A program made the translations under genes and the position numbers. DNA of 17,184 nucleotides from Chthoniobacterales bacterium (GTDB lineage: Bacteria > Verrucomicrobiota > Verrucomicrobiia > Chthoniobacterales > UBA10450): positions 1-17,184 of the forward strand of contig JACCZO010000211.1 in assembly GCA_013695925.1 (NCBI GenBank), read 5' to 3'. Below the pieces are notes generated by a model. It was not told the origin of the DNA and searched no databases. It was given only the letters and a program-made list of their open reading frames with translations. Below are positions 12,784-17,184 of the stretch, piece after piece. Within the stretch, counting starts at the first letter, position 1, and each line of letters starts with the position of its first letter.

Positions 12784-14235
12784 GTGCGGAAGTTCCGACT
12801 ACGAACTCTGCGCTGGCTCGCGCTCCTGCTTTTTCTGGGGCTTTTCGGCGCGATCGTCGTACGCTGGATTTCGCTTGAGCGTTTGCGGCTCGGCCTGGAA
12901 CGGCTCGGCCCTCTCCCACGCCCGACGCCGAGCGCGACCCTTGAGATTATTCCGACTCCGACGCGTCCACCGGTCATCGGTGGGAAACTGGATACGGCCA
13001 AGTTATGGAGTGGGATTACGGTCCACGCGGAGGTAAATCCGACGCCCGGCGGCGCGGCGTCGGTCGAGCGGCTCGATCCGCAGAGCTACGTTGTCGATTT
13101 GCAGCTGAAGGTGCGTGTGCCGACGCCGAACCGGACGGTGGAGGAACTGGCCGAGGTGACACCAGAGCTACCGAAATTGCTCCCAAATCTGGCCGCCGCC
13201 ATCCCGCCCGATCCGGTCTCGCCGCTCTTTCAGCAGCTTTACGACCTGAAAATTCAGAGCCTGCGGGAGAATCTCGTCCGGCTGGATCAGCTCCTTTCGC
13301 GACACAACTTCTACGATTGCCAGACGATCCTGCGCCTGCGTCATCCCGAGACGAAACGGGAAGCGATTCTCCTCCAGGCCGAGATGGACGTGGACGCAGA
13401 TGGCTCCGATGCCGATCGCATCCCGTTGATCGACGACAGCTCGGCCAACTTCCAACCGTTCACCAGTTATCGCTGGAAAAAAAAGACTTCGCAGCCGAGT
13501 CCGTTCCTGCCTGCGGCCGAAGCAAAGCTGCGCCGCTACGAGGCCGAGTTTGCGCAAAAAGGCCTGACCATGGAACGGAACCGCGATCTGCGCATCGGCA
13601 TCCAGCGGATGAAAGCCGAGGTCGATTCGCTCAAGCGCTTCAGTTTTCTTATCGCCTCGACCGATCCCTACATCGTGCTCCCGGGGATTTTCAGCCGCGC
13701 GAAGGATGCCGGCAAGGTGGGCGATTATGCGGTCGTCGTTTACGGGAACGAAATGTATCCCGCACTCGTCGGCGACGTCGGGCCGCGCGAAAAAGTGGGC
13801 GAAGCCTCGCTCCGAATCGCCAAGGAGATCAATAGCCAATCGACGCCTTATAGCCGGCCGGTGAGCGATCTTAAAGTCACCTACCTCATTTTTCCGGACA
13901 CGGCCGACACGCCATTCGGACCGCCCGACCTTGAAAAAATCCGCGCTCGCTGCGAAAAGCTGGTGCAAGATCTAGGCGGCTCGAGTGTGCCGTTGTACCA
14001 CTGGAAAGATCTCATTCCAACACCCACCCCGACGCCGAGCCCGACTCCATCACCGATCGTAACCCCCACTCTTACTCCCATGCCTAACGAATCGCCTACT
14101 TCGTCGCCGATCCCAGAGGTCTCTCCGACCTTCGCTTTCCCGACTCCGGCGGAATCGCCTTCAGCCAGCGCGTCGCCGAGTTTGATCCCAACCGCTTCGC
14201 CGCTGGTGACCCCAAGCCCGACTCCTTCGAGTTGA
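12784..14235 (+). CDS. Membrane-anchored GH75 (chitosanase)-like protein with Pro/Ser/Thr tail
   Basis: The 483-aa protein starts at GTG. Residues 1-28 are a basic segment followed by a hydrophobic helix (LALLLFLGLFGAIVV), a signal anchor. After a Pro-rich linker comes an alpha/beta region, then blocks typical of GH75 chitosanase-like domains: MDVDADGSDADR (201-212), DPYIVLPGI (294-302), AVVVYGNEMYPALVGDVGP (316-334) and VGEASLRIAKEI (338-349). Asp331 and Glu340 align with the catalytic Asp/Glu pair of that family, although their spacing is shorter than in the fungal enzymes. Residues about 411-483 are almost wholly Pro, Ser and Thr with TPTP and PSPTPS repeats, a likely extended surface linker. 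The product is probably periplasmic or surface-exposed. Activity on chitosan or another polymer is unproven. Confidence 0.7.
   Translation: MRKFRLRTLRWLALLLFLGLFGAIVVRWISLERLRLGLERLGPLPRPTPSATLEIIPTPTRPPVIGGKLDTAKLWSGITVHAEVNPTPGGAASVERLDPQSYVVDLQLKVRVPTPNRTVEELAEVTPELPKLLPNLAAAIPPDPVSPLFQQLYDLKIQSLRENLVRLDQLLSRHNFYDCQTILRLRHPETKREAILLQAEMDVDADGSDADRIPLIDDSSANFQPFTSYRWKKKTSQPSPFLPAAEAKLRRYEAEFAQKGLTMERNRDLRIGIQRMKAEVDSLKRFSFLIASTDPYIVLPGIFSRAKDAGKVGDYAVVVYGNEMYPALVGDVGPREKVGEASLRIAKEINSQSTPYSRPVSDLKVTYLIFPDTADTPFGPPDLEKIRARCEKLVQDLGGSSVPLYHWKDLIPTPTPTPSPTPSPIVTPTLTPMPNESPTSSPIPEVSPTFAFPTPAESPSASASPSLIPTASPLVTPSPTPSS
14083..14090 (+). repeat. CCTAACGA motif, copy 9
   Basis: It is read CCT|AAC|GA within the Pro/Ser/Thr tail of the GH75-like gene (Pro434-Asn435-Glu436), where it interrupts the low-complexity pattern. 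Confidence 0.75.
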
Positions 14236-14281
14236 AGGACGGGCTGGAAAAATCAGAGACGACTGAACTCCGGGGGCGGAC

Positions 14282-14554
14282 TTAGCCGTCCTGAGGATTT
14301 CCGGTCAGTGACCTTTTCGGAACCCGAACCGCTCCCCCGCCGAGCAGACTCCCGACCGGAGCCGGAACGTAAATGGTTTCGTAATCGGCGTCGTCGCTAG
14401 CCGGGGCGGAATCAACCCTTCCCGCGGCCGCCGCTTGACCCGCCGCAGCCTGAGGCGCTGCGCCCTGCTGAGGTGCAGCTCAACTCGCGAGCAGGCAAAT
14501 GAGAGCGAGCGGGCCCGCGTTTGCTTTCAAGGCTGGAGTGGTTTGCTGGTTCAT
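14282..14554 (-). pseudogene. Short lipoprotein paralogue with TGA at the lipobox cysteine
   Basis: From ATG 14554 the frame reads a leader ending LICLLAS, then TGA (14482-14480), then 65 further open codons to TAA at 14284-14282. The neighbouring intact lipoprotein has LLASC followed by A and P-rich sequence, so TGA stands exactly where Cys (TGC) is expected. After the TGA the copy keeps the paired motif DYETIYVPAPVGSLLGGG followed by VRVPKR, close to residues 50-74 of the neighbour, and then ends early, lacking the neighbour's C-terminal domain. A one-base nonsense mutation is the simplest reading. A sequencing error or recoding of TGA would also fit. It lies 58 nt downstream of the paralogue on the same strand. 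Confidence 0.7.
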
Positions 14555-14612
14555 GGTGCGAGGATCAGGCTGACCCGTCGCAATCCGCCGAGCCAGCTCG
14601 ACCGACAAATTT

Positions 14613-15266
14613 CTAGCCTCCCGGTGGGACGTTCGGACGCGGCCGGCCGAAATCTCTCAATTTTTGCTGACCGCCCTTGGCCCGGTCGGCTGCATTTGTG
14701 TAGGAGTTCGCGGTCAACTCATTTGCGTTCTGCGCCACCTGCACAACCGTGCCGACACTCATACCGTTTGCTTTCGCAACGCCCGTCCAGGAAGTGCCGC
14801 GGGACTTCATGTTGGCAATCTCCCGCGCCTTGGTGAGGTTGCCACGAGCGATGGCGTTGATCGCGCAGAGGTCACCGAAACGAAGCTGCAAAGCATCCTG
14901 CTGAGCCTGCAGTTCCTGTGCCGAGACTCCCGTCACACGCGAAACCGCGGCTACCACATAAGGACGTTCGGCCGCCGTGCCCGCGGCTGCATTCAAGCGC
15001 CGGATGTTGCCCACCAGCGCCTTCTCGTCCGTGCCAATGATCTTTCTCTTCACCACCCGGACGGACCCGCCGCCGAGCAAACTGCCCGTGGGCGCGGGAA
15101 CGAAAATGGTTTCGTAATCGTCGTTGTCGTTAGCCGGGGCGGTATTGATCGAGGCCGCGGAAGAGGACGCACCTGCCGAGGCCTGGGTGGAGGCGGCTTG
15201 CGGGGGCATTGCGCAGCTCGCAAGCAAGGAAGAGATGGAAAGCAGACCAACAATTGGCTTTAACAT
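14613..15266 (-). CDS. Uncharacterised lipoprotein
   Basis: The 217-aa product has a lipobox LASC with Cys18, so it is an exported lipoprotein. ATG 15266 was chosen because it places the leader correctly; the open frame extends 13 codons further. A low-complexity Ala/Ser linker (about 19-48) precedes the motif DDYETIFVPAPTGSLLGGG (49-67) and VRVVKR (69-74), shared with the short copy downstream. The C-terminal half has PYVVAAVSRVTGVSAQELQ (102-120), FGDLCAINAIARG (130-142) and SRGTSWTGVAKANG (155-168). It looks like a small helical domain of a type I have seen in hypothetical exported proteins, with a conserved G-x-S-W-x-x-V-A pattern. I do not know the function. No clear ribosome binding site is visible. 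Confidence 0.78.
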   Translation of the reverse strand: MLKPIVGLLSISSLLASCAMPPQAASTQASAGASSSAASINTAPANDNDDYETIFVPAPTGSLLGGGSVRVVKRKIIGTDEKALVGNIRRLNAAAGTAAERPYVVAAVSRVTGVSAQELQAQQDALQLRFGDLCAINAIARGNLTKAREIANMKSRGTSWTGVAKANGMSVGTVVQVAQNANELTANSYTNAADRAKGGQQKLRDFGRPRPNVPPGG

Positions 15267-15301
15267 AAGTGAACCGGGTTTTAATCTCTGGCCCGCAAAG
15301 G

Positions 15302-15715
15302 TCAAGCCCCAAAATTTGCCCGCGTGGCCGGGTGAAAACCTCGTCGCAGAAACGTCACAATTGAGCTTTTGCCTCCATCTCCGGTAACCACGACCAATTT
15401 CTCGCCAGTCATCTCGGTGCCTACGGCGCGATCACCATCCAAAAACACGCTCTTCAAACGACCGCCAATGGCCGCCGGATTTTCATCTTGCACGGGCACG
15501 AGATCGACGATGTCGACCGGAATTTCTGGGTCGTAGCATTGGCGGAGTTGATCCCAGACCGCCTTGTTGTCCACTTCGCCAACGGCGCCGGTCGCGGATG
15601 AGGAAAGTGCGTGCCGCACTGCCATTTGTGGCTCCGGTTTGTCGATCCCGAGAGCGTCCAAATCCTTCCCCGCGACGGCGGGACAATCCCTGGTAGGTTT
15701 GAGCGTTGTAAACCA
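15302..15715 (-). pseudogene. Decayed SufT/MIP18-like (Fe-S assembly) fragment
   Basis: On the minus strand, an open frame after a TAG at 15718-15716 translates to pieces of SufT-type proteins: LKPTRDCPAV, then directly AGKDLDALGIDKPE, then AVWDQLRQCYDPEIPVDIVDL ending near 15500. In intact SufT an IP.G....G..V.ITQ.LGG region separates the first two pieces, and it is missing here. After DIVDL the family continues with GLVYD and a PGCGMG block, but here unrelated sequence follows to TGA at 15304-15302. There is no ATG start in frame near the front; TTG 15661 is the only possible one. Internal loss plus C-terminal replacement points to a broken gene. An alternative is a short real protein of unknown type using the TTG. 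Confidence 0.55.
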
Positions 15716-15861
15716 CTATCGACGGAAAAAATGCGTTGTCATCCCGAGCCCGCAGGCGCGGGAGAGGGACCTCTCATCGGAGTTACGCCCTACTGATTTT
15801 GAGGGTATCCTTCGCGCTCGCTCATGAGGACGGGAAAGAACTTGAGCGATAGCAAAAGAAA
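15716..15861. other. Non-coding stretch with a small hairpin
   Basis: No gene is seen. A 5-bp stem CCCGC-AGGC-GCGGG lies at 15749-15762, inside sequence beginning TGTCATCCCGAG that resembles dispersed intergenic repeats in other genomes; this resemblance is from memory and unchecked. The right edge is the terminator U-run of the PEP-CTERM gene. Confidence 0.4.
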
Positions 15862-15893
15862 AAACCCGGCGGCTTGGGAGAGCCGTCGGGTTT
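15851..15893 (-). terminator. Rho-independent terminator of the PEP-CTERM gene
   Basis: The arms 15881-15893 and 15862-15874 (13 nt each, one mismatch) enclose a 6-nt loop. On the minus strand the stem is followed by a T-rich run (GGGTTTTTTCTTTTGC), the classic intrinsic terminator form. It begins 39 nt past the PEP-CTERM stop codon. Confidence 0.9.
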
Positions 15894-15931
15894 GAGGGAG
15901 AGAAGGAAAAGTTTGGTCTTTGGCTGTCGAA

Positions 15932-16786
15932 TTACGAAAGGGCCGCGCTGCGTTTGCGGCGAGCGAGCATTACCAGCGCTCCTGCGCCGAACAGCGCCAG
16001 CGCCCAGGTGGAAGGTTCCGGTATCGCGGTTGCCTTGAGGAATATATTATCGAAAGTGACGTTACTGAGAACTGAGGTGCTGACTAAAACGGGATTCTCG
16101 CCCGTAAAGAGACGCACCCCGACCGGGTCCAACAGCACAGGAGAGTCGTATATCAAACTGAAACTACCGCTCATGCTGGTGAGGGGATCGATAGTCAGCG
16201 TAAACAGACCGCCTCCCAACATGGTGAACGAATTGGCCACATCGGTTCCGGGTGTTGGAGACGTTCCTTGCGTTCCCCCGGTGGTGATGGCAACGCCGAA
16301 GCCGCTATTTGCGAGGAGATTGGCCGTAAGAAAATCGGTTGAAGAGAAAGTGCCGGTGAGGCAATACTGTGTAGGGCCTGCTGGCAAAGTTCCCCCTGGA
16401 TTACCGTCCACCGTTTCAAACACCGATCCCCCGTTCTGCACTAGCCCCAGTTGCGTATTGACGGCCGTCAGCCCACTGATGGTGGCATTTAACTTATCGC
16501 CCGGGTTCGCCGCACCATTGATGGAGATTGTCGGTGGGACTAAGATTCCCAGGACTCCTCTGGCGGTCCCATTCCATGGCCCAGATCCTATCTGTGCTGT
16601 TACGTCTGTTGTGAGGACACCGCCACCGATAGTGCCAAAGTTAGACGAGAGGCTGAAATCTCCATTGTTGAATGCCGGGTTTGTCCCGCCGATGAGATCG
16701 ACCGCCTGCACCGAACCAGCGGTCCCGATTATGAACAAGGCGAGCGTCAGTGAAGTCGCCGCGAGTTTACGAATTGGGTTTTTCAT
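15932..16786 (-). CDS. PEP-CTERM sorting-domain exported protein
   Basis: The 284-aa protein has a Sec signal peptide (about 1-28, basic MKNPIRK then a hydrophobic core ending GSVQA). The long mature part is rich in Gly, Thr, Ser and Asn with predicted beta-strand character. The C-terminal PEP-CTERM signal is complete: IPEPSTWALALFGAGALVML (255-274) followed by ARRKRS. This signal is recognised by exosortase, which processes the protein for surface or extracellular-polymer attachment. No exosortase gene is in the window. The start is well supported: AGAGGA lies 5 nt before ATG 16786. A terminator follows the gene. The body has no recognised catalytic motif, so a structural or matrix role is inferred. 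Confidence 0.92.
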   Translation of the reverse strand: MKNPIRKLAATSLTLALFIIGTAGSVQAVDLIGGTNPAFNNGDFSLSSNFGTIGGGVLTTDVTAQIGSGPWNGTARGVLGILVPPTISINGAANPGDKLNATISGLTAVNTQLGLVQNGGSVFETVDGNPGGTLPAGPTQYCLTGTFSSTDFLTANLLANSGFGVAITTGGTQGTSPTPGTDVANSFTMLGGGLFTLTIDPLTSMSGSFSLIYDSPVLLDPVGVRLFTGENPVLVSTSVLSNVTFDNIFLKATAIPEPSTWALALFGAGALVMLARRKRSAALS

Positions 16787-16837
16787 ATTTTCCTCTTTGT
16801 GTTTCTAATTTCTACGACGCATTCTGCGTTGAGAAAG

Positions 16838-16866
16838 GGTCTATGAGAGCCGCACCTTTTCGTCAA
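16838..16866 (-). promoter_or_regulatory. Possible sigma-70 promoter of the PEP-CTERM gene
   Basis: On the minus strand TTGACG (16866-16861) is followed after 17 nt by TAGACC (16843-16838), about 50 nt ahead of the start codon. The -35 is good and the -10 is poor (three of six). The flanking DNA is AT-rich compared with the rest of the window, which supports a promoter. Confidence 0.4.
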
Positions 16867-16920
16867 GAACTATTTTGAATTATTTTTTGACGCTCAAAAA
16901 GGGGTTGTGGTTGATCAATT

Positions 16921-17184
16921 GTCAGTTGGGCGGTCGAGGGCGTGAAGGCCAACCCCGGACCCAGTTTCTCGCCATCACCTAAGAGCGCCTCGGCGGCGTC
17001 TTTTTGAAAATGGCGCAACCGTTGCCAGGCCAGCCGTCGTCCAAAGATAGAGAGAGGACGCGTGCTTAAATCGAGTGCTTGTTTGCAGACGCACCGAGAG
17101 AGAGCCGCGCTTTTGATAGCTCCGCTTGCCTCCGCTGTAATGCATCCCCAGATGCATTGGAAAATGGGTCGCGCGACCTGACTC
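16921..17184. other. Right-end stretch with no recognisable gene
   Basis: I find no convincing coding sequence here. Two symmetrical elements stand out near the edge: the inverted repeat AATGCATC-CCCA-GATGCATT (17139-17158) and the perfect 12-base palindrome GGTCGCGCGACC (17167-17178). They could be regulatory sites for a gene beyond the window. Confidence 0.4.

Noticed and set aside
14016..14232. Tandem DNA repeat or CRISPR-like array in the Pro/Ser/Thr region
   Set aside because: The repetition is short, irregular and codon-based (TPTP, PSPTPS). There are no constant repeat units or spacers.
16984..17007. Possible plus-strand terminator (GCGCC...GGCGT then T-run)
   Set aside because: The stem is only five pairs, including a wobble, and there is no plus-strand gene upstream for it to end.
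16975..17157. 60-aa minus-strand open frame at the right edge
   Set aside because: It has no ribosome binding site or recognised motif and is rich in Arg and Ser. It contains the inverted repeat, so it is probably non-coding.

Overview
The window looks like a piece of a chromosome from a GC-rich Gram-negative bacterium, most plausibly a soil-type Verrucomicrobiota (Chthoniobacterales/Spartobacteria-like). That placement is inference from the mixture of genes: a PEP-CTERM exported protein, Pal and other lipoproteins, a dead S41-protease homologue beside purD and rnc, a bacterial GH75-like protein, and 'TGTAGC' intergenic hairpins of a style I associate with that phylum. No rRNA, tRNA, CRISPR array, transposase or origin was seen.

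Layout. 1-2327 (+): the 3' half of purD, a secreted catalytically dead S41-like protein, and rnc, tightly packed. 2340-2400: a long hairpin between convergent rnc and thiD. 3534-2384 (-): a single-cluster 4Fe-4S ferredoxin followed by thiD, with a perfect GC hairpin just before the thiD start. 3675-5759 (+): a likely operon of a small two-helix membrane protein, a TauE/SafE-type anion transporter and a tandem UspA protein. 5831-6355 (+): a Pal-like peptidoglycan-associated lipoprotein.

11314-6380 (-): the accessory region. Four genes are joined by three identical 4-nt ATGA stop/start overlaps. They are a fused PD-(D/E)XK nuclease plus N6-adenine methyltransferase, a two-TRD specificity subunit, a STAS-GHKL ATPase protein, and a small STAS-like DUF4325 protein. 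There is no separate HsdR. The first two genes resemble a BcgI-type (type IIB/IIG-like) restriction-modification system; the last two look like a SpoIIAB/SpoIIAA-style partner-switching pair. I regard this combination as the best candidate for an undescribed system: restriction-modification physically coupled to a switching module. The DNA is visibly less GC-rich than the housekeeping genes.

11481-14235 (+): an MBL-fold hydrolase (NAPE-PLD/UlaG-like), a TMEM14-type membrane protein, and a membrane-anchored GH75-like protein with a Pro/Ser/Thr-rich tail. 15266-14282 (-): an uncharacterised lipoprotein and a shorter paralogue whose lipobox cysteine codon is TGA. 15715-15302 (-): a decayed SufT-like fragment. 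16786-15932 (-): a PEP-CTERM protein with a clear terminator and ribosome binding site. 16787-17184: no recognisable gene apart from a possible promoter.

Across the window the octamer CCTAACGA occurs nine times on the two strands (about 0.5 expected by chance). It appears in several reading frames, twice supplies a TAA stop codon, and is absent from the restriction-modification operon. It behaves like a DNA-level motif such as an uptake or other genome-maintenance signal.
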